Made by a program: the position numbers and the translations under genes | Assembly: GCA_030017935.1 (NCBI GenBank) | Contig: JASEGF010000039.1 | Location: 1 to 13,026 of the forward strand | Reading direction: 5' to 3' | DNA: 13,026 nucleotides | From: Bacteroidales bacterium | Lineage (GTDB): Bacteria; Bacteroidota; Bacteroidia; Bacteroidales; DTU049 | Notes under the pieces: generated by a model | Databases searched by the model: none | What the model was told of the DNA's origin: nothing | Seen by the model: only the letters and a program-made list of their open reading frames with translations | Part shown: positions 1 through 7,615 of the stretch, piece after piece | How positions within the stretch are numbered: position 1 is the first letter of the stretch | Layout of the letters: every line of letters starts with the position of its first letter

Positions 1-40
1 ATCAATTGATTTATAAGCTATTGCTTATAAATCAATTGAT
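1..40. repeat. Perfect 18-bp inverted repeat at the window edge
   Basis: The arm ATCAATTGATTTATAAGC (1-18) is followed by a 4-base loop TATT (19-22) and its exact reverse complement (23-40). The right arm reads through in frame into the following surface-antigen gene (A-Y-K-S-I-D, then D-V-G-L), so it looks like genuine coding sequence. The left arm puts a TAA stop at 14-16 in that frame. The simplest inference is that the left arm is an inverted copy made by a fold-back read or an assembly end, and that the true gene continues upstream. A real hairpin site cannot be excluded from this window alone. Confidence 0.9.
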
Positions 41-805
41 GATGTAGGTTTGCTAAAACCTAATGATCATGCACTATGGGGTGGGGGAGTATTAGATTTC
101 ACCTTTGATAATACTAGAAATCCAATGATTAATATTTATTATGGCACTAGAGCAAAAATATTTTTTGAATATTATCAGGGGCTTATAAATACTAAACTAA
201 ACATGTTTAATGTAGGATTTGATTATAGGAATTATACTAAAATATATAGAACTTTGATTTGGGCTAATAGAATTGCTGGAGCTACTTCCTTCGGTTCTAC
301 AAGATTGATATATATTTTAGGTGGTGTGGATAATTGGCTTTTCCCAAGATATATGTATCAGCCAGTATTAGATCCTAATATGAATTTTTCTTTTCAGACC
401 TTAGCTACTAATCTGAGAGGTATGCCACAAAACATTCGTAATGGTAATTCTTTTTTAGTAATAAATTCAGAAATCAGATTTCCAATTTTCAGATTTTTAT
501 TTAATAGACCGATAAAATCATCTTTTCTCAATAGTTTCCAATTAAACTTTTTTGGTGATATAGGCTCAGCATGGATAGGACTCAATCCATATTCTGATAT
601 AAATATTTATGTACCCGAATATTATTATAGCAAACCAATTACAGTAATCATTAATAATCCACGCAATCCATTAGTTGGAGGGTTAGGCATAGGTGCCAGA
701 GCTGAATTATTCGGTTATTTTATGCGTTTAGATTACGCTTGGGGAGTAGAAGAGAAAGGATTTCGACCTCCTAGATTAATATTTTCTATAACAAAAGATT
801 TTTAA
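17..805 (+). CDS. Omp85/BamA-like surface antigen barrel, C-terminal part (5' truncated)
   Basis: This is the C-terminal beta-barrel region of an outer-membrane protein of the bacterial surface antigen (Omp85/BamA/D15) superfamily. Counting from the TTG at 50 as residue 1, it has an N-R-N-P strand segment near residues 21-25, a Leu-Arg-Gly motif at 122-124 resembling the conserved loop-6 (V/I)RG motif of Omp85 barrels, and F-G-D-I-G-S-A-W at 168-175 resembling the F-x-D-x-G motif. The chain ends in phenylalanine, the usual C-terminal residue of assembled barrels. In many Bacteroidota this barrel type follows a PD40/TolB-like propeller in a protein of about 1000 residues, so the N-terminal part is probably missing. 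The frame is open from 17, after an in-frame TAA at 14 inside the edge palindrome. The TTG at 50 is a formal start only: coding-like sequence continues upstream and there is no signal peptide. The gene converges on the OmpA gene at 1101. Family is fairly sure; the exact role (assembly factor or other barrel) is unknown. Confidence 0.75.
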   Translation, partial: AIAYKSIDDVGLLKPNDHALWGGGVLDFTFDNTRNPMINIYYGTRAKIFFEYYQGLINTKLNMFNVGFDYRNYTKIYRTLIWANRIAGATSFGSTRLIYILGGVDNWLFPRYMYQPVLDPNMNFSFQTLATNLRGMPQNIRNGNSFLVINSEIRFPIFRFLFNRPIKSSFLNSFQLNFFGDIGSAWIGLNPYSDINIYVPEYYYSKPITVIINNPRNPLVGGLGIGARAELFGYFMRLDYAWGVEEKGFRPPRLIFSITKDF

Positions 806-1100
806 GGTTCTATAAAGTTTATTGTTGATAAATTATCTAGGTTAATATTTAATTGTTATCAATTGTCCACAAATAAACACAAATGAGCACAAATACAACT
901 AAATAAGAAATTCAATCCCTAAATTTTTTAATCCAAAAAATCCCATTTCAGACAATAAAATTCTATCATTCTTTGTGTTCTTTGTGCCTTCTTTGAGAAC
1001 TTTGTGGTTAATATTCAACTGTTTAAAAATTAATAAAATTCATTTTTATAAAATTACCTAATTTTAATCTTTATCAACTCAAAACGTTATAGAAGCCTTT
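806..1100. other. Gene-free gap between convergent genes, carrying short repeats
   Basis: This 295-base stretch separates the stop codons of two convergent genes. I see no gene, tRNA or strong GC-rich terminator in it. It holds two clusters of short CACAAA/TTTGTG tandem units in opposite orientation, a weak AT-only hairpin between them (ATTTTTT 923-929, AAAAAAT 935-941) and an 18-base imperfect direct repeat on either side. The hairpin and clusters could help end transcription from both sides, but this is inference. Confidence 0.6.
840..1023. repeat. Composite intergenic repeat: flanking direct repeats around inverted CACAAA clusters
   Basis: The outer copies GGTTAATATTTAATTGTT (840-857) and GGTTAATATTCAACTGTT (1006-1023) match at 16 of 18 bases. 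Between them, 868-897 holds three consecutive 10-base units starting CACAAAT, and 971-1008 holds four units of 9-11 bases starting CTTTGTG or CTTTGAG, which is CACAAAG on the other strand. A 7-bp AT hairpin (923-941) lies near the midpoint between the two clusters. CACAAAG-type arrays of this kind are, as far as I recall, dispersed in intergenic regions of many Bacteroidota, but I cannot confirm other copies from here. Confidence 0.6.
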
Positions 1101-3086
1101 TTAATCATTAAGAATAACAAATTCTGTCCTTCTATTCATAGCTCTACCTTCTTCAGTCTCATTTGTAGCTATAGGAGTTGTTTCTCCAAAGCCTTTATAT
1201 TGTAAACGATTAGCATCTATACCGTTATTCACTAAATAGTTATATACGGCTTTTGCCCTATTCTCTGAGAGAATGAGATTAAATTCGTCGCTGCCCACAT
1301 TATCTGTATGTCCTTCTATACCTATTTGCAATGTTGGATGATCGTTCAAAAATACAATAAATTCATCAAGTACTTTTTGTGAGCTAGCTAAAATATCTGC
1401 TGAATTAAAAGCAAAATAAATATTATGTATACGATAATGCATACCTACTTCTATAGGTTGTACTTCCATTTCTAATTTTATCACGGGAGCAGTTATAGAA
1501 TCTTTAGCAGCCACATAAGTGCTTTGATATACTATATCTTCACCTTTTATTGTGAGCAAATAATCTTCATTTTTTAAAAGGCTGGCTACATAATCTCCAT
1601 CTTCATCTACTGGGATAAAAGTTACACGTTTACTTTCCATGCTTTTAATTTGTACAGTTGCTTTGATTGGTTTAGTAGTATCCTCTGATTTTAGATTTCC
1701 TTTTACTAGAATTACTTCCTCTGGTTTAGCTTCATTATATAATGAAAAATAATAAAAATCCATGCCACCCATAGATTCATTTTTCATATTATTGCTAGAG
1801 AAATAGCCATATTTGCCATCTATACTTACAATGAAGCCCACCTCATCATTTTCAGTATTAATGGGATAACCAATATTTTTAACTTCAAGTTTTTCATTAT
1901 CATCATTTAATTTTACATAGTAAATATCATATCCACCCATGCCAGGACGACCATTAGAGCTGAAATATAATGTACGTGTATCAGTATGGATAAAAGGCGA
2001 TTTCTCATCACCTGGAGTATTTATAGGCTCTCCTACATTAATAGGCTCAGACCATTCTCCATTTTCATCTTTGAAACTTTTATAAATATCATAACCACCT
2101 ACACCGCCAGGTCTATTACTAACGAAATATAATTCTCTGCCATCAGCAGTAACAGATGGCATGCTTTCCCAAGTATCTGGTCTATTTACTCGCTCTAGAG
2201 GTACTATATCTGTCCAATATCCTTTAATATTTTTAGAAGAATAAAGATCGCAATTGTAATATTGACGAGGACTTGTAACCATTTTGCAAACAGTATAAAT
2301 CAATTCTTTGTTATTACCAGTTATTGTTGCTCCACCTTCATTCTCATTGCGGTTGAATGGATATGGCATTTCTTTCCCATTATCAAAAACATTATCTGCT
2401 ATTCGATAACTATAATAAAATTTTTCTTGAAAAGCTGGTTCAGATTTATAGCCAGATATTTGATAGTCTTTAGTTTTCCTAGTATAATATGCTATTTCAT
2501 TATCTGGACTAAGTGAAACTAAATAATCGTCTAATTGACTACTAATACCCTTTACTAATTTGGGATTAAATGGTACTGGATTATTTATTAGCTCGCATAT
2601 CTCTTCGCTCCATTTCATCAGCATCTTGGCTTCTGTGAATAAAGTATCAAAATCCCCTTGATATGTTAAAAATTTTTTAAAGTAATTTATAGCATCACAT
2701 TTTTGATTTGTAGTATATGCCAATTTACCTAAATGAAAATATGCTTCTGGTATGTCATCTGGGCAAGCATCTATTACTTTCTTTAAATATTGCTCTGCTA
2801 AAATAAAATTATTATCTGGTTTATAAATATATGTTAATGCTAAATAATAATTAACAATAGGATATTCCTCTTTATCATTAAGTGATCGCAATATATCTGT
2901 CGCTTCGCTGAAATATAATTTTTGAGATTCTATAAATTTGCTATTAATGCCATGATTGATCTTGTCTATAGCTATTTGTAATTGTTCTTGTTCTTTGCTC
3001 TTAGTAATGCTTAAACAATTATTTTCCTGGCTATATATGAGAATACTAAAAAATAAACAAGTAAATAAAATTAATAATCGTTTCAT
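1101..3086 (-). CDS. PorE-like OmpA family protein (TPR, PD40 propeller, OmpA C-terminal domain)
   Basis: An exported 661-residue outer-membrane-associated protein that probably anchors to peptidoglycan. It begins with a signal peptide (about residues 1-20, ending Y-S-Q). A TPR-like helical region spans about 30-165. PD40/WD40-like blades follow, with repeated Y-F-x-S-N-x-(R)P-G-x-G-G-Y-D-I-Y motifs around 319-335, 374-390 and 428-447. A small carboxypeptidase-regulatory-like beta domain lies near 455-545, then an OmpA_C domain from about 552. This shows G-H-T-D-N at 592-596 and N-R-R at 651-653, which carry the Asp and Arg that bind diaminopimelate in the family. Layout and length match PorE, the T9SS component that ties the secretion ring to peptidoglycan. 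However, Bacteroidota carry several paralogues with the same layout, so orthology is not proved. Unlike the lipoprotein PorE, I see no lipobox; the first cysteine after the signal is in E-N-N-C. Two T9SS cargo genes lie directly upstream, each with its own promoter. Confidence 0.85.
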   Translation of the reverse strand: MKRLLILFTCLFFSILIYSQENNCLSITKSKEQEQLQIAIDKINHGINSKFIESQKLYFSEATDILRSLNDKEEYPIVNYYLALTYIYKPDNNFILAEQYLKKVIDACPDDIPEAYFHLGKLAYTTNQKCDAINYFKKFLTYQGDFDTLFTEAKMLMKWSEEICELINNPVPFNPKLVKGISSQLDDYLVSLSPDNEIAYYTRKTKDYQISGYKSEPAFQEKFYYSYRIADNVFDNGKEMPYPFNRNENEGGATITGNNKELIYTVCKMVTSPRQYYNCDLYSSKNIKGYWTDIVPLERVNRPDTWESMPSVTADGRELYFVSNRPGGVGGYDIYKSFKDENGEWSEPINVGEPINTPGDEKSPFIHTDTRTLYFSSNGRPGMGGYDIYYVKLNDDNEKLEVKNIGYPINTENDEVGFIVSIDGKYGYFSSNNMKNESMGGMDFYYFSLYNEAKPEEVILVKGNLKSEDTTKPIKATVQIKSMESKRVTFIPVDEDGDYVASLLKNEDYLLTIKGEDIVYQSTYVAAKDSITAPVIKLEMEVQPIEVGMHYRIHNIYFAFNSADILASSQKVLDEFIVFLNDHPTLQIGIEGHTDNVGSDEFNLILSENRAKAVYNYLVNNGIDANRLQYKGFGETTPIATNETEEGRAMNRRTEFVILND

Positions 3087-3103
3087 TTTTTCACAACTTT
3101 CAT
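3083..3103 (-). other. Possible 6-codon leader ORF overlapping the PorE-like start
   Basis: On the minus strand an ATG at 3103-3101 opens a six-codon frame (M-K-V-V-K-K). Its TGA (3085-3083) overlaps the main ATG (3086-3084) as ATGA. It lies inside the transcript predicted from the -7 box at 3121-3128. The ATGA overlap would suit translational coupling, but in such AT-rich DNA a chance occurrence is quite likely. Confidence 0.2.
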
Positions 3104-3120
3104 TATACTAAACTACAATG

Positions 3121-3128
3121 CAAATATA
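3121..3128 (-). promoter_or_regulatory. Bacteroidota -7 box for the PorE-like gene
   Basis: The minus strand reads TATATTTG, an exact match to the TAnnTTTG -7 consensus of Bacteroidota sigma-70 promoters. Transcription would start near 3114, giving a leader of about 28 bases. I see no convincing TTG -33 element at the expected distance. Confidence 0.55.
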
Positions 3129-3130
3129 AT

Positions 3131-3167
3131 ATAAAAAATATTATGTAATCATATTTTATTATGATTA
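3131..3167 (-). terminator. Weak candidate terminator after the 1442-residue cargo gene
   Basis: On the minus strand, downstream of the TGA at 3199-3197, an 8-bp stem TAATCATA/TATGATTA (3146-3153 with 3160-3167, 6-base loop) is followed by a short T run around 3131-3137. The stem is almost all A:T, so termination would be weak. It sits between the cargo stop and the PorE-like promoter, where a terminator would be expected. Confidence 0.35.
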
Positions 3168-3196
3168 TAACCTTCCATCTAATGAACCTTATTAAA

Positions 3197-6100
3197 TCAT
3201 TTAATGATTTGTATTAGCTGCTTCCATTGTTTATTGGAATTATAAATATTTAAGATATAAACTCCTTCACTAATATTTTGTGGGAAATTCATAACTATAT
3301 TATCTCTGCTAATATTAATAGAATTAGATAATAATACTTTGCCAGTGAGATCTATAAGAGCTATATTGTAATCGCCTAATGGCAAACCCGATAAATAAAT
3401 AATTCCATTAGTAGGATTAGGATAAATTATTAGATTCGCAATGATATTATCCGATATGAATGAGCAATCATCTATGGTGATATTTACGGTATCAGTAGTA
3501 TAGCAGTCATATTGATTATAACCATAAACAATGTATTGATATGTACCAAAATCTGGAACTTTAGTAGAATCTATTATAATAAAAGCAGATGTGTCATTAA
3601 TTGGTTGCCATACGTAGTAAAGGGCATTACCATTTACATACAATATTACATGCTCATCCCAGCAAATTGTTGAATCATGAAAAATGGCTTCTACAACTGG
3701 ATAACCATAACTTTTTATTATGAAATTCACAGTATCATTATCTGGGTTAATATCTTGACTGTAATAAATAGAGGCTTTTATATTATAATTATGAGGTGTC
3801 AATGATAGATCTAATATATTATTAGTGGAGTATATCATACTTTCATTAGGTAATAATTGTTGAGAAAGAGTAATGTTTTCAGTAAAAACAAATTGATTGT
3901 CTTGCCATACTGAGAGTGTCATAGGTGTACCAGCATTAATATTTAATGGGGAATAATTTTTTATTCTAATAGTAAGATTAGTATCCATTAATTGACAATC
4001 TGAAACAGGATATAGTATGCTATCTATTGTAATATCAGCCCCTATCTTGTTATATATCTGAAAATCATCTATTGCCCAGCCGTCGCCAGTTTCTGTATTT
4101 GAGCTAGCAAATACAAATCTAAATCTCACTTTATTTTGTCCACTGAGAGCAAATAGATTATGACGACTCATAATCCATCCATTTGTATTAGTGCTAAAGC
4201 CAATGCCATTGCTAATATTATTTAATGAGTCTATACTTGAAGAGTTGTACCAATTCAAAGTATCTCCTTCATTGCCCAAATTTAACCAATTATTCCCATT
4301 ATCAATAGAGTACTGCATTACGCCACCACTTGCTGGATCATTTACATTCAAATACTGATAAAATTCTACAACAGGATGTGTGATTTGACTTAAATCGAAA
4401 CATGGCGAAATCAACATTGATACAGTATCTAAATCGCCAGGAATAAATAGTGCATGGTTTCCACTATGTGCAGCATTTATTATAGAGCCGTTGGGAGTAT
4501 ATGACCAGTTACCATCATTTATCCAAATATTAGTATCAGTTTCAAAATCATCGGTATAAGGGTATGAATTTACAAATAAACTATTATAAAATGTTTTTTC
4601 TACGTAATTATCTGAAATAATGCTATCATTATCTAAAATTATTTCTGCTGCTACTTCGTGAAGTCCCAGATTACTAAAGTCAAAAGATACATTAGAGGTA
4701 AATAAAATAGTGTCGTGAGAATTGATAAACGGAATAGTATCCATTTGCCAAGTAACACCGCTGTCATTAGAGAACCTGATCGGTATATTATGCTGAATTA
4801 CAGTACCATTATTAAAAGCTTCTACAGTTATAGGCACATCATTACTGAGACCACAGTCATTATTGGGATATACAATGTCAACTAAGCCTACATTTTTACC
4901 TCTTTCGATTATTTTAATATTGTCAAAAGCTATCCCTTCGAAATTATTATTAATCATATTAGAAGCAAAATTTATTCTAAAAGTTACTTGAGAATTGCCA
5001 GCAGCAGGTAACAAAGAATGATACATAGTGATATATCCACTACTACCAAAAGTTGCATTACCAGACCATCCAGGAGTATTTAGACTATTTATGTTTGTCA
5101 TATTATACCAATTGGCATCACCGAAATTGCCCACATTATGCCATGTATTTCCCAAGTCTGTTGAATATTGCAAATTAGCACCATCCCAACCAGTTTCGCA
5201 TTCATACCATATGTCGACGTATATCCACGGATCAGATAAATTAGAGAAATCAAAACATGGTGATTTTACATAGCTTTTTTCGTTAGTATTATAATTACCA
5301 GTCAAATTAGTAACCCATGCATGAGTACCATCTGATGCTGTGTCAATCAAAATACCATTAGGCATACCCCATTGCCAGCTATTATTCACTCCACCACTTG
5401 TCCACATACCATCATTAGCTTCGAAACTTTCTATGTATGGGAAATTAGTTATATAAGGATAATTAGTTATTGTTGTATTTTTTAAATCATTTACTGGATT
5501 TTCATCAGTAGATAAATTAACTTTTATAGCAATATTGTAAGATTGCGGTATTGACATATCTATCCCTTGAGAAAAAGTATAAGAAATAGTATCACCAGCA
5601 TTTATAGAAGATATGATTTCATTAATTGGCCATGTTAGGCCACCATCATTGGATAAAGAAATAGGTATATTAGTTTCATTATTAGAACCATTGTTAGCAA
5701 CTAAAACACTTATGAATTCTTCATTAGTAAGGCCACAAGAATTAATAGGAGCAGTGATAGCTATAACATTAATATCATGCTCTAGCGTATGAAATTCGTA
5801 GCAACCAGGGTCTGGATGTGAGCTACTGCGAATGTTACCAGCAATATCATAATTGATACCAGCATATGGGATTGCAATATTATCTAATCCTACATTTGTA
5901 AAGACAAAAGAGCTGTCATTCATGAATTGTGGATCATAACTAATGCTTTGGGTATCAAAGCCATAACTAGACATAGCAGATTGCCATTGACTAATATTTG
6001 CGTAATTGGTTGTGCCCGCTTTACCAAGGTATTGGCCTGTGGCATAATATACATTGTTATTTAAAAAAGATAAATAAGATTCTGTGAGAGCTGTTGCTGA

Positions 6101-7525
6101 TATCTCAATAGCGTAACCACCGCCAGTATTTACAAAAATATTATTCAATACTTTCAAATTATTATAATCTCCTCCAGTAGATTTGTTTATGTAGATAGCT
6201 CTACCACTAGTGCTACTGCCACCGAATACTTTTATAGTGTTGTATACAATATCTAAATATTTACAATTATAGGGGTACAATGCTCTAACTGTAGCTGTAC
6301 CACCATCCTGGATAATAAAATTATTATCTACTATAATTGGATTATTTATTTCTCCTTCTAAATCTCTCACATAAATAAAATCTCCAGATGCATTTGTAGC
6401 AAATATTTGATTTCTGCTAAATTTTATATTACCTTTACCATATCTAGAATATATACCATTGAAATTATTATTATTAGAATTTGTAACTATAATATTAGAA
6501 TCAATAGAGAAATCTGATAAATAATAGGTGAAAATACCGCAATTATATTGATTTACAAATTTGTTATTTTTTATATTTACATATTTCTCGTGGTTAAGAT
6601 TATTCCCATACAAATACATTCCATAGCTGCCACCTGTCAATATATTATTAGAATAATTACTCATAGAATCCAAGGTATTGATGCCCGCAGATGAATGTAT
6701 CAGTGCCATATCAATAGAAGTAGATGTTGTTTGATTGCCAATTATTTTTAAGTATTGATAAGTATTATTAGTGCTAGAGCTATCTATAGTTATAACATGC
6801 CCATAAGAAGGAGAATTATTTTGCAAAGTTAAATGCTCTAAAGTCAGATAATCTAATCCTCTAATACCAATAATATAATTGTTTGTATTATCTGATGGAG
6901 TGTAAGCTATTATCACAGAGTCAGCATTATTGGCTTCACTAGTAATTGTAATATTGTTATTTATATTTATTCCAGGAGCATCCCATAGAATAAACTGTTC
7001 ATTATATAAACCACTAGCAATTTCAATTGTTATTGGGCCACAAGCTCCACCTTCTATAGCTTTAGCCATTTCAGACAAAGAAATAAAATTTGTCATACTT
7101 GCTGGTAATGACGGATTTACAGTATAATTACCTGATAATTGCACATAAATATTAAAATTAATAGTATCTCCAATATCAGATGAATCTAGGGCATTTAAAT
7201 AAGCCATTACTACATATTTCCCATAATTATTAAATGACAATGGTATATTGATAGTATCTTTTTCATTAGTAGCTAAGTCTCTCTGTGGAATGCTAATGCT
7301 ATCTATAATTGTATTATTAATCTTTGTGTAAAACCAAGTACTATCCTGATGAATAGTATCCGCAGAATTATTTTGAATTTCTATCACAAGACTATCATTG
7401 TAGCTAATACATCCGACATAATTAGTGGGTGATAAAAGCTGAGATATTGATAAATTTTGAGCAAACATGCATTCATTGATTAGCAAAAACAAAAATGCCA
7501 AAAGAGGTAAGGTTTTATTTTTCAT
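3197..7525 (-). CDS. Large T9SS-secreted surface protein: beta-helix, two jelly-roll/CARDB modules, type A sorting domain
   Basis: A 1442-residue exported protein, probably surface-attached or released, perhaps an adhesin or glycan-active protein; no catalytic residues are evident. A signal peptide covers about residues 1-22 (ending F-A before Q). A CARDB-like beta domain follows at about 25-130. Residues about 165-560 are rich in N-N-x-I/F rungs typical of a right-handed parallel beta-helix. Two similar modules come next, each a CARDB-like domain (about 582-690 and 877-988) followed by a MAM/cleaved-adhesin-like jelly roll (about 695-872 and 992-1159). Each jelly roll starts Y-P-Y or F-P-Y with F-E and ends in F-D-N-I or I-D-D-F. 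A third CARDB-like domain (about 1162-1272) and an Ig/PKD-like domain (about 1275-1353) precede the C-terminal type A T9SS sorting domain (about 1365-1442). That domain shows I-Y-P-N-P at 1367-1371, a L-T-G-K-V turn, G-V-Y-I-L-N-I, and ends in I-I-K. The start ATG opens directly on the signal peptide, about 38 bases below a -7 box. Export by T9SS is well supported; ligand is unknown. Confidence 0.9.
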   Translation of the reverse strand: MKNKTLPLLAFLFLLINECMFAQNLSISQLLSPTNYVGCISYNDSLVIEIQNNSADTIHQDSTWFYTKINNTIIDSISIPQRDLATNEKDTINIPLSFNNYGKYVVMAYLNALDSSDIGDTINFNIYVQLSGNYTVNPSLPASMTNFISLSEMAKAIEGGACGPITIEIASGLYNEQFILWDAPGININNNITITSEANNADSVIIAYTPSDNTNNYIIGIRGLDYLTLEHLTLQNNSPSYGHVITIDSSSTNNTYQYLKIIGNQTTSTSIDMALIHSSAGINTLDSMSNYSNNILTGGSYGMYLYGNNLNHEKYVNIKNNKFVNQYNCGIFTYYLSDFSIDSNIIVTNSNNNNFNGIYSRYGKGNIKFSRNQIFATNASGDFIYVRDLEGEINNPIIVDNNFIIQDGGTATVRALYPYNCKYLDIVYNTIKVFGGSSTSGRAIYINKSTGGDYNNLKVLNNIFVNTGGGYAIEISATALTESYLSFLNNNVYYATGQYLGKAGTTNYANISQWQSAMSSYGFDTQSISYDPQFMNDSSFVFTNVGLDNIAIPYAGINYDIAGNIRSSSHPDPGCYEFHTLEHDINVIAITAPINSCGLTNEEFISVLVANNGSNNETNIPISLSNDGGLTWPINEIISSINAGDTISYTFSQGIDMSIPQSYNIAIKVNLSTDENPVNDLKNTTITNYPYITNFPYIESFEANDGMWTSGGVNNSWQWGMPNGILIDTASDGTHAWVTNLTGNYNTNEKSYVKSPCFDFSNLSDPWIYVDIWYECETGWDGANLQYSTDLGNTWHNVGNFGDANWYNMTNINSLNTPGWSGNATFGSSGYITMYHSLLPAAGNSQVTFRINFASNMINNNFEGIAFDNIKIIERGKNVGLVDIVYPNNDCGLSNDVPITVEAFNNGTVIQHNIPIRFSNDSGVTWQMDTIPFINSHDTILFTSNVSFDFSNLGLHEVAAEIILDNDSIISDNYVEKTFYNSLFVNSYPYTDDFETDTNIWINDGNWSYTPNGSIINAAHSGNHALFIPGDLDTVSMLISPCFDLSQITHPVVEFYQYLNVNDPASGGVMQYSIDNGNNWLNLGNEGDTLNWYNSSSIDSLNNISNGIGFSTNTNGWIMSRHNLFALSGQNKVRFRFVFASSNTETGDGWAIDDFQIYNKIGADITIDSILYPVSDCQLMDTNLTIRIKNYSPLNINAGTPMTLSVWQDNQFVFTENITLSQQLLPNESMIYSTNNILDLSLTPHNYNIKASIYYSQDINPDNDTVNFIIKSYGYPVVEAIFHDSTICWDEHVILYVNGNALYYVWQPINDTSAFIIIDSTKVPDFGTYQYIVYGYNQYDCYTTDTVNITIDDCSFISDNIIANLIIYPNPTNGIIYLSGLPLGDYNIALIDLTGKVLLSNSINISRDNIVMNFPQNISEGVYILNIYNSNKQWKQLIQIIK

Positions 7526-7569
7526 AATATTAAAGATATTTTTTATTGAAAATTATATGATTTTACATG

Positions 7570-7577
7570 CAAATTTA
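7570..7577 (-). promoter_or_regulatory. Bacteroidota -7 box for the 1442-residue cargo gene
   Basis: The minus strand reads TAAATTTG (followed by CA), a match to TAnnTTTG. The predicted transcription start is near 7563, leaving a leader of about 38 bases before the ATG at 7525. It lies in the 90-base gap after the upstream cargo gene, so the two cargo genes are probably transcribed separately. No clear -33 TTG was found at standard spacing. Confidence 0.5.
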
Positions 7578-7615
7578 AAATAAAAAAACAATTAATAAAA
7601 ATAAATGAGAAAAAT

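Noticed and set aside
1..40. Terminal inverted repeat of a transposon or insertion sequence
   Set aside because: The two arms are only 4 bases apart and no transposase or second distant copy is present; the right arm is normal coding sequence of the barrel gene.
868..1008. CRISPR array
   Set aside because: The units are only 9-11 bases long, contiguous and without unique spacers of regular length, and no cas gene is nearby.
3194..3210. Palindrome AAATCATTTAATGATTT as the terminator of the 1442-residue cargo gene
   Set aside because: It spans the stop codon, has a 1-base loop that cannot form a normal hairpin, and is not followed by a T run. The hairpin at 3146-3167 is a better candidate.
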